DNA of 64,000 bases from contig CAVOKN010000023.1 of NCBI GenBank assembly GCA_963696505.1, forward strand, positions 124,001 to 188,000, given 5' to 3'. Made by a program: the position numbers and the translations under genes. Position 1 is the stretch's first letter. Every line of letters starts with the position of its first letter. The notes below the pieces were generated by a model that was not told the DNA's origin, searched no databases, and saw only the letters and a program-made list of their open reading frames with translations. The stretch comes from CAVOKN01 sp963696505. GTDB taxonomy: Bacteria > Pseudomonadota > Gammaproteobacteria > Burkholderiales > Rhodocyclaceae. This document shows, one piece after another, positions 33,176 to 41,872 of this stretch.

Positions 33176-33709
33176 ATGGCGATCCGGTGGACCGACGCTG
33201 CCCCCGATCCCCTGCCCGTGCTGCCGGGCAGCGACGGTGCGCTGGCGGTCGGGATCGATCCGGTGGTCGAAGCTGCCGTCATGGCGCATCTGCGTGCGCT
33301 CGATGTGGAACAGGGCGGGCTGCTGATCGGCCGCGCCTGGCGCGGTGGCAGCGAGGAATCCCCCGGTGCGCTGACCCGGGTGCAGGTGACGCGGGCGATC
33401 CCGGCCGGGGATGCCAGCGGCAGCGCCTTCGCCTTGCGCATGGAAACCTCGGTGTGGTCGGCAGCGCGCGGACTGTTGCAGCCTGGCGAACTGATAGTCG
33501 GCTGGTACCACAGCCACCCCGGCCTGACTGCCTTCTTCAGCGAGGTCAACCGGCAGACGCAGCGCGCCTTCTTTGCTCACGAATACAGCCTGGGCTGGGT
33601 CATCGATCCCTTGAATGGCGAGGAGGCGCTGTTCCTGGGGCCGGAATGCCAGCCCGTGGCGCGGGCCGTGGCCCCCGGACCGCGTGCTAGAATCGTGCCT
33701 TCCCCCTGA
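33176..33709 (+). CDS. JAB/JAMM isopeptidase-like protein
   Basis: A 177-residue Mov34/JAB domain expected to remove the ubiquitin-like protein from targets. The JAMM residues are E45 (DVEQGGLLIG), H112 and H114 (WYHSHPGLTAFFS) and S122, but the last metal ligand position, normally aspartate, is N125 (SEVNRQTQ). This substitution may weaken or abolish zinc-dependent peptidase activity. It is the last gene of the operon, 9 bp after the E2-like gene and 17 bp before glyA. Confidence 0.88.
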   Translation: MAIRWTDAAPDPLPVLPGSDGALAVGIDPVVEAAVMAHLRALDVEQGGLLIGRAWRGGSEESPGALTRVQVTRAIPAGDASGSAFALRMETSVWSAARGLLQPGELIVGWYHSHPGLTAFFSEVNRQTQRAFFAHEYSLGWVIDPLNGEEALFLGPECQPVARAVAPGPRARIVPSP

Positions 33710-33726
33710 CTATTCAAGCATTTGCC

Positions 33727-34977
33727 ATGTTCGCCAAACAGCACACCCTGGCCAAGGTCGATCCCGAGCTGTGGACCGCGATCCAGAACGAGAACCGCCG
33801 CCAGGAGGATCACATCGAGCTGATCGCCTCGGAGAACTATGTCAGCTACGCGGTGCTGGAGGCCCAGGGCTCGCAGCTCACCAACAAGTACGCCGAGGGC
33901 TACCCCGGCAAGCGCTACTACGGCGGCTGCGAGCATGTGGACGTGGCGGAGCAACTGGCGATCGACCGCGTGAAGAAGCTGTTCGGCGCCGAGGCCGCCA
34001 ACGTGCAGGCCAACTCCGGCTCGCAGGCCAACCAGGCGGTGCTGATGGCTTTCTGCAAGCCGGGCGACACCATCATGGGCATGAGCCTCGCCGAGGGCGG
34101 GCACCTCACCCACGGCATGGCGCTCAACATGAGCGGCAAGTGGTTCAAGGCGGTGGCCTACGGCCTGAACGAGCGCGAAGAGATCGACTACGAGGCGATG
34201 GAGCGCCTGGCCCACGAGAACAAGCCGCGGCTGATCATCGCCGGCGCCTCGGCCTATGCGCTGCGCATCGATTTCGAGCGCTTCGCCAGGGTGGCGAAGG
34301 CGGTGGGCGCCACGTTCTTGGTGGACATGGCGCACTACGCGGGACTGATCGCGGCCGGCTTCTACCCCAATCCGGTGCCCCATGCCGACGTCGTCACCTC
34401 GACCACCCACAAGACGCTGCGCGGCCCGCGCGGCGGCATCGTGCTGATGAAGGCGGAGCACGAGAAGGCGATCAACTCGGCGATCTTTCCCGGCCTTCAG
34501 GGCGGGCCGCTGATGCACGTCATCGCCGCCAAGGCGGTGGCCTTCAAGGAGGCCCTGACCCCGGAATTCCGAAATTATCAGGAACAGGTCATCGCCAATG
34601 CCCGCGTCATGGCGCGGGTGCTGTCCGAGGAGCGCGGGCTGCGCATCGTTTCCGGGCGCACCGAGTCCCACGTGTTCCTGGTCGATCTGCGCGCCAAGAA
34701 CATCACCGGCAAGGACGCCGAGGCGCTGCTCGGCCGCGCCCACATCACGGTGAACAAGAACGCGATACCGAAGGACCCGCAGAAGCCCTTCGTCACCAGC
34801 GGAATCCGCATCGGCTCGCCCGCCATGACCACCCGCGGCTTCACCGAGATCGAGTCGGAGAAGGTGGCGCACCTGATCGCCGACGTGCTCGACGCCCCCG
34901 GCGACGAGAAGGTGATCGAAACGGTGCGCGGCAAGACGGCCGAGCTGTGCAAGCGCTTTCCGGTGTATGGGAAGTGA
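33727..34977 (+). CDS. glyA: Serine hydroxymethyltransferase
   Basis: Interconverts serine and glycine with tetrahydrofolate; a pyridoxal phosphate enzyme. The 416-residue length is typical. Family landmarks are ELIASENYVSYAVLEAQGS, YPGKRYYGGCEHVD, MAHYAGLIAAG and the cofactor-lysine motif VVTSTTHKTLRGPRGG. It starts only 17 bp after the JAB gene, but the glyA-nrdR-ribD order that follows is the usual one in beta- and gammaproteobacteria, so the operon upstream is the inserted part. Confidence 0.98.
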   Translation: MFAKQHTLAKVDPELWTAIQNENRRQEDHIELIASENYVSYAVLEAQGSQLTNKYAEGYPGKRYYGGCEHVDVAEQLAIDRVKKLFGAEAANVQANSGSQANQAVLMAFCKPGDTIMGMSLAEGGHLTHGMALNMSGKWFKAVAYGLNEREEIDYEAMERLAHENKPRLIIAGASAYALRIDFERFARVAKAVGATFLVDMAHYAGLIAAGFYPNPVPHADVVTSTTHKTLRGPRGGIVLMKAEHEKAINSAIFPGLQGGPLMHVIAAKAVAFKEALTPEFRNYQEQVIANARVMARVLSEERGLRIVSGRTESHVFLVDLRAKNITGKDAEALLGRAHITVNKNAIPKDPQKPFVTSGIRIGSPAMTTRGFTEIESEKVAHLIADVLDAPGDEKVIETVRGKTAELCKRFPVYGK

Positions 34978-35089
34978 TCCGGCGAAAGTCAGCCTCCGGG
35001 GAGCGCCGAAATACACTGTGAAACGCCCTGCGGTGCCCGGTGCAGCCGCTGCGCGCCGCCTCACGAACACTGACTCCTGAAAGCCGGCC

Positions 35090-35560
35090 ATGAAGTGCCC
35101 CTACTGCGGCGATCCCAACACCCAGGTGGTGGATACCCGCGAAAACGAGGATGGGGACACGGTGCGCCGGCGGCGGCGCTGCATCACCTGCGACAAGCGC
35201 TTCACCACCTATGAGCGGGTGGAGCTGAAGATGCCGCAGGTGGTGAAGAAGAACGGTTCCCGCACCGACTACGAGCGCGACAAGCTCGAAGGCAGCATGG
35301 TGCTCGCGCTGCGCAAGCGGCCGGTGACGACCGAGAGCGTACACGCGGCGATCGACCGCATCGAGGAAAAGCTCCTGTCCTACGGCGAGCGCGAGATCCC
35401 CAGCGAGAAGATCGGCGAACTGGTGATGCGCGAGCTGAAGCGCCTGGACAAGATCGCCTATATCCGCTTCGCCTCGGTGTATCGCAACTTCGAGGACGTC
35501 GAAGAGTTCTCCGAGGTGATCCGCGAAGTGCGGCGGCCGCCTACCCGCAGCCGCGCCTGA
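35090..35560 (+). CDS. nrdR: Transcriptional repressor NrdR
   Basis: Represses ribonucleotide reductase genes in response to ATP/dATP. The N-terminal zinc ribbon reads MKCPYCGDPNTQVVDTRENE with a second pair in CITCDKRFTTYE. The ATP-cone follows (QVVKKNGSRTDYERDKL, IPSEKIGELVMREL, YIRFASVYRNFED). Length is 156 residues. It is followed 14 bp later by ribD. Confidence 0.97.
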   Translation: MKCPYCGDPNTQVVDTRENEDGDTVRRRRRCITCDKRFTTYERVELKMPQVVKKNGSRTDYERDKLEGSMVLALRKRPVTTESVHAAIDRIEEKLLSYGEREIPSEKIGELVMRELKRLDKIAYIRFASVYRNFEDVEEFSEVIREVRRPPTRSRA

Positions 35561-35574
35561 TTTCGGCTTCGGCC

Positions 35575-36663
35575 ATGTTTTCGGCGGCGGATCACGCTCA
35601 CATGTCGCGCGCGCTGCAATTGGCGGCGCTGGGCCGCGACACCACCACTCCCAATCCCCGCGTCGGCTGCGTCATCGTGCGCGTCGACGCGGTGGTCGGC
35701 GAGGGCTGGCACAGGCGCGCCGGCGAGCCCCATGCCGAGGTCCATGCCCTGGGGATGGCGGGCGCGGCCGCCCGCGGTGCCACCGCCTATGTCTCGCTGG
35801 AGCCCTGCAATCACCACGGCCGCACGCCGCCGTGCAGCGACGCCCTGATCGCCGCCGGCGTGGGCCGCGTCGTGGCGGCAATGGAGGATCCCAATCCGCA
35901 GGTGGCGGGGCAGGGGCTGGCGCGGCTGCGCGAAGCCGGCGTGCGGGCCGACTGCGGCCTGCTGGAAAACGAGGCGCGGGAACTCAACATCGGCTTCGTC
36001 TCGCGCATGGCCCGCGGCAGGCCGTGGCTGCGGCTGAAGGCGGCGGCGAGCCTGGACGGCAAGACGGCGCTGCTCAACGGCCAAAGTCAGTGGATAACGG
36101 GCGCCGATGCACGGCGCGATGCCCATGCCTGGCGCGCCCGCTCCTGTGCCGTGCTCACCGGCATCGGCACGGTGAAGGACGACGATCCGCGCCTCACGGT
36201 GCGCGATGTGCCCTGCGAGCGCCAGCCGCTGCGGGTGATCGTGGACAGCCGGCTGGAGACGCCGCCGCTAGCGAAGATTCTCGACGACGGCCCGGTGCTG
36301 ATCGGCTGTGCGGTGGCAGATCCCGCACGCGCCGCTGTGCTGCGCGACAAGGGCGCGGAGATCGTCGAACTACCCAATCCCATGGGCAAGGTTAACCTGC
36401 CTGCGCTGATGCTGGAACTCGGCCAACGCGGCATCAACGAGGTGCTGGCCGAGGCCGGGTTCAAACTCAACGGCTCGCTGCTGCGGGAAGGCTGCGTGGA
36501 CGAGTTGCTGATCTATCTGGCGCCCAGCCTGGTCGGCGACGCGGCGCGCGGCATTTTCGACCTGCCGCCGCTGGAGAGCCTGGCCGGGAAACGGCGCTTG
36601 ATCTGGCGCGAACTGCGACAGGTTGGCGACGACCTGCGGCTGCTGGCACGCTTCGCTCCGTAG
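35575..36663 (+). CDS. ribD: Riboflavin biosynthesis deaminase/reductase RibD
   Basis: Bifunctional enzyme for steps 2 and 3 of riboflavin synthesis. The N-terminal deaminase has the zinc motif HAEVHALGMAG and SLEPCNHHGRTPPCSDALI. The C-terminal reductase has LKAAASLDGKTALLNGQSQW, ITGADARRDAHAWRARS and NEVLAEAGFKLNGSLL. The 362-residue length is normal. An AAAGTCAG octamer lies in it at 36083. Confidence 0.96.
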   Translation: MFSAADHAHMSRALQLAALGRDTTTPNPRVGCVIVRVDAVVGEGWHRRAGEPHAEVHALGMAGAAARGATAYVSLEPCNHHGRTPPCSDALIAAGVGRVVAAMEDPNPQVAGQGLARLREAGVRADCGLLENEARELNIGFVSRMARGRPWLRLKAAASLDGKTALLNGQSQWITGADARRDAHAWRARSCAVLTGIGTVKDDDPRLTVRDVPCERQPLRVIVDSRLETPPLAKILDDGPVLIGCAVADPARAAVLRDKGAEIVELPNPMGKVNLPALMLELGQRGINEVLAEAGFKLNGSLLREGCVDELLIYLAPSLVGDAARGIFDLPPLESLAGKRRLIWRELRQVGDDLRLLARFAP

Positions 36664-36715
36664 GGCGGCCCATGGCCGCCAGTTCATGAGTCTGGACCGG
36701 TGCGCACGGCGCACC

Positions 36716-37495
36716 CTACCTCGGGGTGTCTGGGATCAGGCGCGTGCGTGCTCCGCCGCACACCGCGCATCCCGGGTCGCGCGCGAGCTGGATCGAGCGC
36801 CAGTCCATCGCCAGCCCGTCCAGCAGCAGCAGGCGCCCGTCCAGGCTTTCGCCGCAGCCGATCAACAGCTTGAGGGCTTCTGCCGCCTGCACCGCGCCGA
36901 TGATGCCGGTGATGGGTGCGAACACCCCCATCACGGCACAGCGCACTTCCTCCACCTCCTGGCCTTCGGGAAACAGGCAGTGGTAGCAGGGACTGGCCTG
37001 ATTGCGCCGGTCGAATACCGCCACCTGTCCGTCGAACTTTATGGCGGCGCCGGATACCAGGGGCTTGGCGTGGCGCACGCAGGCGCGGTTGATGCCGTGG
37101 CGGGTGGCGAAGTTGTCCGAGCAGTCGAGCACCACGTCCGCCGCCGCCACCTGCTCGTCGAGCAGTGCGCCTTCGAGGCGCTTTTCGAGCGCCACGACCT
37201 CGCATTCCGGATTGATCAGCGCCAGCGTGTCGCGGCCCGAGGCCACCTTGGGCCGGCCGATGGATGGCGTGTGGTGCAGGATCTGTCGCTGGAGGTTGGT
37301 GAGATCGACCGTGTCGGCGTCGCACAGCGTGATGCGGCCGACACCCGCCGCTGCAAGATAGAGCGCCGCCGGCGATCCGAGCCCGCCTGCCCCAACCACC
37401 AAGGCCCGAGAGCCCAGCAGCCGCTCCTGCCCCTCCACCCCGACCTGGGGCAGCAGGATGTGGCGGCTGTAGCGCAGGAGTTGAGAGTCGTTCAT
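36716..37495 (-). CDS. moeB: Molybdopterin-synthase adenylyltransferase MoeB
   Basis: E1-like enzyme that activates MoaD (or ThiS). Signatures: LRYSRHILLPQVGVEGQERL, the ATP loop VVGAGGLGSPAALYLAAAGV, DADTVDLTNLQRQILH, DCSDNFATRHGINRAC, the zinc pair CYHC and CAVC, and C-terminal catalytic-region residues around EEVRCAVMG. The 259-residue form lacks a rhodanese domain. It is convergent with ribD. Confidence 0.93.
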   Translation of the reverse strand: MNDSQLLRYSRHILLPQVGVEGQERLLGSRALVVGAGGLGSPAALYLAAAGVGRITLCDADTVDLTNLQRQILHHTPSIGRPKVASGRDTLALINPECEVVALEKRLEGALLDEQVAAADVVLDCSDNFATRHGINRACVRHAKPLVSGAAIKFDGQVAVFDRRNQASPCYHCLFPEGQEVEEVRCAVMGVFAPITGIIGAVQAAEALKLLIGCGESLDGRLLLLDGLAMDWRSIQLARDPGCAVCGGARTRLIPDTPR

Positions 37496-37597
37496 TCAGG
37501 ATTCGGGATCCAGGATTCAGGATTCAGCACATTCTTGGCGCCGGCGAAACCGGCGCGAAGAATGGTCAGTCCTAGATCCTGGATCCGAATCCTGAAT
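37494..37597. repeat. Large inverted repeat with nested hairpin between moeB and the next gene
   Basis: ATTCAGGATTCGGGATCCAG (continuing GAT) at 37494-37516 is the near-perfect inverse of 37576-37597, with one extra G. Between them a second hairpin forms from ATTCTTGGCGCCGG and the matching CCGGCGCGAAGAAT. GGATTCAG also repeats directly. This may be a terminator or a small dispersed repeat unit; it spans the gap upstream of moeB and downstream of the 37600 gene. Confidence 0.6.
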
Positions 37598-37599
37598 CC

Positions 37600-38046
37600 T
37601 CACTTGTATTCCCGCAGCTCCGGCGGTGTTTCGTCGTGGTCACCGTGGAGGTGGTGATCCCAGGCCTTGACGTAAACCTCGCTCGATTTCTTGATCAGCC
37701 GTTCCGGCGAGCGCAGATTGCAGAGCTGGGTGTCCTCGCAGTAATGGACGATGGCCCGGAGAATCTTGGTGTAGAGGGTGTTGTCGAGGTGGAAGCCCTG
37801 GTCGGCGAGCGCCGCCTCCAGACCCTCGAAGGTGTAGTCGGTGACCTCGTACTGCACATGGATGGTGTTCGGGCGCGCACTGGGCTGAATCGCCAGCCCC
37901 TCCAGGCCAGAGAGCAGGGCGAGAGCCTTCTCGGCCTGCCCCGGCGGAAACTTGCCGAAGCGGATCTCGCGTTGCTTGGTGGTTCCGGGCTGGCGCGGGA
38001 ACTGGCTGCGCGCCGGCTGTGCCTCGGTGACCGACTGTTTGACCAT
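37600..38046 (-). CDS. Conserved hypothetical protein
   Basis: A 148-residue protein. The start is placed at 38046 (MVKQSVTE) because the frame upstream is proline-rich and overlaps ctpA. The central part IRFGKFPPGQAEKALALLSG, then TIHVQYEVTDYTFEGLEAAL, resembles a ferredoxin-like/heavy-metal-associated fold without the CxxC motif. The C-terminus has HYCEDTQLCNLRSPERLIKK and a histidine/aspartate-rich ending that could bind metal. Function unknown. Same strand as ctpA. Confidence 0.7.
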   Translation of the reverse strand: MVKQSVTEAQPARSQFPRQPGTTKQREIRFGKFPPGQAEKALALLSGLEGLAIQPSARPNTIHVQYEVTDYTFEGLEAALADQGFHLDNTLYTKILRAIVHYCEDTQLCNLRSPERLIKKSSEVYVKAWDHHLHGDHDETPPELREYK

Positions 38047-38081
38047 CGCGTGCTCCCCTGCCGGACCAGGCGGACGCGGCA

Positions 38082-39500
38082 CTACTTGGCCTGGATGATC
38101 TGCAATCCCTTGAGCAGGTTCACTGCCTGGGCCAACTGGTAGTCGCCCTTGCCGCCAAATTCGAAGGGCGGCTTCATCTCCTCTTCGCCGTCTTCCTTGG
38201 CCTGCTTGCCCTTGGGCGCGTCCTTCTTGCTCTGGGGCTTGGCGTCGGGTTTGGCGTCGGGCTTGGTCGAGGGCGCCGCCTCGTCCTCCTTGTCGTTCAT
38301 CAGGTGGCGTTCGAGGTCGGCCTCGCGCAGGCGCTGGTGGGTGTCGCCGTTGGGCGTTTCCTCGACGGCGATGTCCGGCGTGATGCCCTTGGCCTGGATC
38401 GAGCGGCCGTTGGGCGTGTAGTAGCGCGCCGTGGTCAGCTTGATCGCCGTATTGTTCGCCAGCGGCAGGATGGTCTGCACCGAACCCTTGCCGAAGGTCG
38501 CCGTGCCCATGACGATGGATCGCTTGTGATCCTGCAGCGCGCCCGCCACGATCTCCGAGGCGGAGGCAGATCCGCCATTGACCAGGGTCACCATAGGCAC
38601 GGTCTTGATCGATGCCGGCAGATTCTTGATGTAGTCTTCCCGCGTGCCGCGCAGATAGTCCTCGCTGACCGCGAAGTACTTGCGCTTGGCATCTTCGGTA
38701 CGGCCGTCGGTGGACACCACCAGTGCGCGCGACGGCAGGAAGGCGGCGGAGACGCCGATGGCGCCGTGCAACAGTCCGCCCGGGTCGTTGCGCAGATCCA
38801 GCACCAGCCCTTTGAGATTCCCTTGCTTGGTGAGATCGCTCAGATGTTTGACCAGAGTGGCGGCGGTGCTTTCCTGGAACTGCGTTACGCGGACGTAGCC
38901 GTAGCCGTCGTCCAGCAGCTTGGACTTGACGCTCTGGACCTTGATCACCTCGCGGGTCAGCGTGACCACTATCGGTTTGGTTTCGCCCTTGCGCGCGATG
39001 GTCAGGGTGATCTGGGTCTTCGGCTTGCCGCGCATGCGCTTGACAGCGTCATTGAGGGTCATGCCCTTCACCGACGTTTCGTCGAGCTTGATGATCAGGT
39101 CGCCCGTCTTGATGCCGGCGCGGAACGCCGGGGTGTCCTCGATCGGCGACACCACCTTGACGAAGCCGTCCTCCATGCCGACCTCTATGCCGAGGCCGCC
39201 AAACTCGCCCTGGGTACCGACCTGGAGATCCTTGAAGGCGTCCTGGTCGAGGTAGGCCGAATGGGGGTCGAGGCCCGAGAGCATGCCGCTCACCGCATGG
39301 GTGATGAGCTTCTTGTCTTCCACCGGTTCGACATAGCCGTTCTTCACGGCGTTGAACACGTCGGCGAAGGTCCGCAGTTCCTCGACCGGCAGCGGCGACG
39401 CGGCCTCCCGGTTGGCGCTGGCGGAGAAGTTGAGACTGACGAGGATGCCGGCGAGAAGACCCACCAGCACCAGCCCGGCTTGCTGCAATCGGGACCGCAT
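38082..39500 (-). CDS. ctpA: C-terminal processing peptidase, S41 family
   Basis: Periplasmic carboxyl-terminal protease. Start placed at 39500, giving a signal/anchor (MRSRLQQAGLVLVGLLAGIL). A PDZ domain follows (GGLGIEVGMEDGFVKVVSPI, IKTGDLIIKLDE). The catalytic domain has LVNGGSASASEIVAGALQDH (serine) and TFGKGSVQTILPL (lysine). The 472-residue protein ends in a Lys/Glu-rich linker and a short conserved tail. Next to envC, as usual in betaproteobacteria. Confidence 0.95.
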   Translation of the reverse strand: MRSRLQQAGLVLVGLLAGILVSLNFSASANREAASPLPVEELRTFADVFNAVKNGYVEPVEDKKLITHAVSGMLSGLDPHSAYLDQDAFKDLQVGTQGEFGGLGIEVGMEDGFVKVVSPIEDTPAFRAGIKTGDLIIKLDETSVKGMTLNDAVKRMRGKPKTQITLTIARKGETKPIVVTLTREVIKVQSVKSKLLDDGYGYVRVTQFQESTAATLVKHLSDLTKQGNLKGLVLDLRNDPGGLLHGAIGVSAAFLPSRALVVSTDGRTEDAKRKYFAVSEDYLRGTREDYIKNLPASIKTVPMVTLVNGGSASASEIVAGALQDHKRSIVMGTATFGKGSVQTILPLANNTAIKLTTARYYTPNGRSIQAKGITPDIAVEETPNGDTHQRLREADLERHLMNDKEDEAAPSTKPDAKPDAKPQSKKDAPKGKQAKEDGEEEMKPPFEFGGKGDYQLAQAVNLLKGLQIIQAK

Positions 39501-39580
39501 GACTGACTCCGTGAGATGCAAGGAGTGACGATTGGGGCGATTTCTGCGCGTCCCACACCGCGCGGCCGTCGCCTGACTCC

Positions 39581-40933
39581 TCACCGAAGATTGACCCATT
39601 TCATCGGGTCGAGAGGCTGACCCTGATGTCTTAACTCAAAGTATAAACCGGTTTCCGCGTTGCCACCGCTGTTGCCCACGGCAGCGATCACTTCCCCCGC
39701 CCGTATGTTCTGACCGACTGCCTTGAACACCGATTCGTTGCTGCCATACACCGAAAGGTAGCTCGATCCGTGGTCCAGGATGATCAGGTTGCCGAAGCCG
39801 CGCAGCCAGTCGGCGAACACCACTTGTCCTGAAGCGACGGCCCGAACCTCGGAACCCTGGCCGGCACGGATGAAGATGCCTTTCCACGTCGTGCCGCCGT
39901 CCTGCCTATGAGCACCAAAGCGGTTGGTTAGTTCGCCGCGGACCGGCAGGCGCAGTTGGCCGCGCAGGCGGGCGAAGTCGCGCCCGTCCAGGGATTCGTC
40001 GGGGGTCCGGTCGTTTTGGGCCAGGCTCGCCGGTGCGAGCGGCTCGTCGGCCATTGAGCGCGGCGTGGTGGCCGGTTCGGGGGCGGCGCCCACAACGGGC
40101 GCCGAAGGTGGCGTCCGGGTTGCCGGTGCTGCGGCGAGTGCTGCTACCGGCGGCACCGGCGCCCTGGCCAACTTGGGGGGTTTGCGCGAGATGCGGCTCA
40201 GGCCGTCGATCAGGCGTGCCAGCCGCTGCTCGTCGCGCTTCAGGCTTTCGATCTCGCGGCGTCGGGTCTTGATCTGGCCGGCGATGCTTTCGAGCACGCT
40301 GCGCCTCTTGTTCTGCTGGGCCAGCAGTTCGGCGCGCTCCTTGCGCTGCTCCTGCTCGATTCCCGCCAGTTGGTCGTTCTTCTCGCGAACCCGCCGGGTT
40401 ACTTCCTGCTTTCGTTCGAGACTCTGGCGCAGTTCCGCGATCAGGCTTGCCTGAGCCTGGGACAGCTTGGCCAGGTAATGGCTGTCCCGGGCAAGCTGGT
40501 TCGGATCCCGCCCCTGGAGCAGGTGTTGGAGGCTTTCCCCCTCGCCGGCCATGTACCGACCGCGCAGCAGCCTGGAAAGCTGAGCCTGCTGGGCACTCAC
40601 CTGCGTTTCGAGCCGCCGCGCCTGCGCTTCCAGCACCGTCAGCTCCCCCTGGGTGCCGCCGCGCTGCTCGGCGAGCCCGCGCAGCCGCCGGTTGGCTTCG
40701 GAGATGGCAGTCTCGGTCCCCTCGAGCTGGTCGGCGACGTCGGCACGGGATTCCTCGGCTTGAGCGACCTCCTTGCGCAGGGCGTCGATGCGGCCCTTCA
40801 ATTCATCGAGTTCACCGCGCTTTTCCTGGACGTCGGGCGCCTTTCGCGCTTGGGCGGGAGCCGCGGGCAGGGCGAATGCCATCGCCCAGGCCAGCAGCAG
40901 CCCTGCCGCACTGCGAGTCAGGCGGATAGCCAC
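39581..40933 (-). CDS. envC: Murein hydrolase activator EnvC-like, degenerate LytM domain
   Basis: Start placed at a GTG at 40933 (then AIRLTRSAAGLLLAWAMAFA, a signal peptide). The longer frame upstream lies inside gpmA and is not real. Residues 30-240 form a long coiled coil (KRGELDELKGRIDALRKEV and on). A Pro/Ala linker leads to a C-terminal LytM domain (RAVASGQVVFADWLRGFGNL, ILDHGSSYLSVYG). The first zinc histidine is replaced (TTWKGIFI), so as in E. coli EnvC it should activate amidases at division rather than cut peptidoglycan. Confidence 0.92.
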   Translation of the reverse strand: MAIRLTRSAAGLLLAWAMAFALPAAPAQARKAPDVQEKRGELDELKGRIDALRKEVAQAEESRADVADQLEGTETAISEANRRLRGLAEQRGGTQGELTVLEAQARRLETQVSAQQAQLSRLLRGRYMAGEGESLQHLLQGRDPNQLARDSHYLAKLSQAQASLIAELRQSLERKQEVTRRVREKNDQLAGIEQEQRKERAELLAQQNKRRSVLESIAGQIKTRRREIESLKRDEQRLARLIDGLSRISRKPPKLARAPVPPVAALAAAPATRTPPSAPVVGAAPEPATTPRSMADEPLAPASLAQNDRTPDESLDGRDFARLRGQLRLPVRGELTNRFGAHRQDGGTTWKGIFIRAGQGSEVRAVASGQVVFADWLRGFGNLIILDHGSSYLSVYGSNESVFKAVGQNIRAGEVIAAVGNSGGNAETGLYFELRHQGQPLDPMKWVNLR

Positions 40934-40983
40934 CGAGCGAAAGTCTGCCGCCTGTCCGGGGCAGGGCGCGCGAAGCGCCGAAC

Positions 40984-41733
40984 TCAGGCCTTGGCCTTGC
41001 CCTGGTTGGCCACCGCCTGCATCGCGGCGCGGATCGCTTCCTCGTTGCCGAGGTAGTAGTGGCGCAGCGGCTTGAGCTCGGCGTCGAGCTCGTACACGAG
41101 GGGCTGGCCGGTGGGGATATTCAGCTCCACGATCTCCTCGTCGGAGATGTTGTCCAGATACTTCACCAGTGCCCGCAGGCTGTTGCCGTGGGCGGCAATC
41201 ACCACGCTCTTGCCCGACTTCACCGTGGGCGCGATCGTCTCGTGCCAGTAGGGAAGGAAACGCGCGACGGTGTCCTTCAGGCATTCGGTGCGCGGCAGTT
41301 CGGCTGCCGACATGTCGGCGTAGCGGGGGTCGCCGGCGCCGGTGCGCGGATCGCCGTCGTCCAGGGCCGGCGGCGGCACGTCGTAGGAACGGCGCCACAG
41401 CTTGACCTGGGAATCGCCGAACTTTTCCGCCGTTTCCGCCTTGTTCAGCCCCTGCAGGCCGCCGTAGTGCCGCTCGTTGAGGCGCCAGGAATGGTGCACC
41501 GGGATCCACATGCGGTCGAGTTCCTCCAGCGCCATCCACAGGGTGCGGATCGCGCGCTTGAGTACCGAGGTGTAGGCGATGTCAAAGGCAAAGCCGCTTT
41601 CCTTGAGCAGGCGGCCGGCGTTCGCGGCCTCGCTCCGGCCCTTTTCCGAAAGGTTGACGTCGGTCCAGCCGGTGAATCGGTTTTCCTTGTTCCAGGTGGA
41701 TTCGCCGTGGCGCAGCAATACGATCTTGTTCAT
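40984..41733 (-). CDS. gpmA: 2,3-bisphosphoglycerate-dependent phosphoglycerate mutase
   Basis: Interconverts 2- and 3-phosphoglycerate. The phosphohistidine motif is LLRHGESTWNKENRFTGWTD, followed by RAIRTLWMALEELDRMWIPV, HYGGLQGLNKAETAEKFG and VVIAAHGNSLRALVKYLDNI. At 249 residues it is the full-length dPGM form. Divergent from the ArsR-type gene and followed by envC and ctpA. Confidence 0.97.
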   Translation of the reverse strand: MNKIVLLRHGESTWNKENRFTGWTDVNLSEKGRSEAANAGRLLKESGFAFDIAYTSVLKRAIRTLWMALEELDRMWIPVHHSWRLNERHYGGLQGLNKAETAEKFGDSQVKLWRRSYDVPPPALDDGDPRTGAGDPRYADMSAAELPRTECLKDTVARFLPYWHETIAPTVKSGKSVVIAAHGNSLRALVKYLDNISDEEIVELNIPTGQPLVYELDAELKPLRHYYLGNEEAIRAAMQAVANQGKAKA

Positions 41734-41826
41734 GGTGGGAAACCCTCGGGATGAGTGACTTGCGACAGGTCGATTCTCTCAGGTGACGGCGCGGAACTCA
41801 AAAAAAGCGTGCGCGCCTTTCGTGCG

Positions 41827-41844
41827 GAATATTTTATAATATTC
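41827..41844. promoter_or_regulatory. Palindromic operator over the -10 box of the ArsR gene
   Basis: GAATATT-TTAT-AATATTC is a perfect inverted repeat at 41827-41844. It contains a consensus -10 hexamer TATAAT at 41835-41840 and lies 29 bp before the GTG start of the regulator. Binding of the regulator here would block RNA polymerase. No good -35 is visible. Confidence 0.7.
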
Positions 41845-41872
41845 AAATACTGATCCGACCAGGGGCCCGACC

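Noticed and set aside
33577..35091. A 504-residue minus-strand frame opposite glyA
   Set aside because: glyA is certain on the plus strand; the antisense frame is an artefact of GC-rich codons.
39581..41539. Extension of envC upstream to 41539
   Set aside because: The extra residues lie inside gpmA on the same strand; the signal peptide after the GTG at 40933 gives the natural start.
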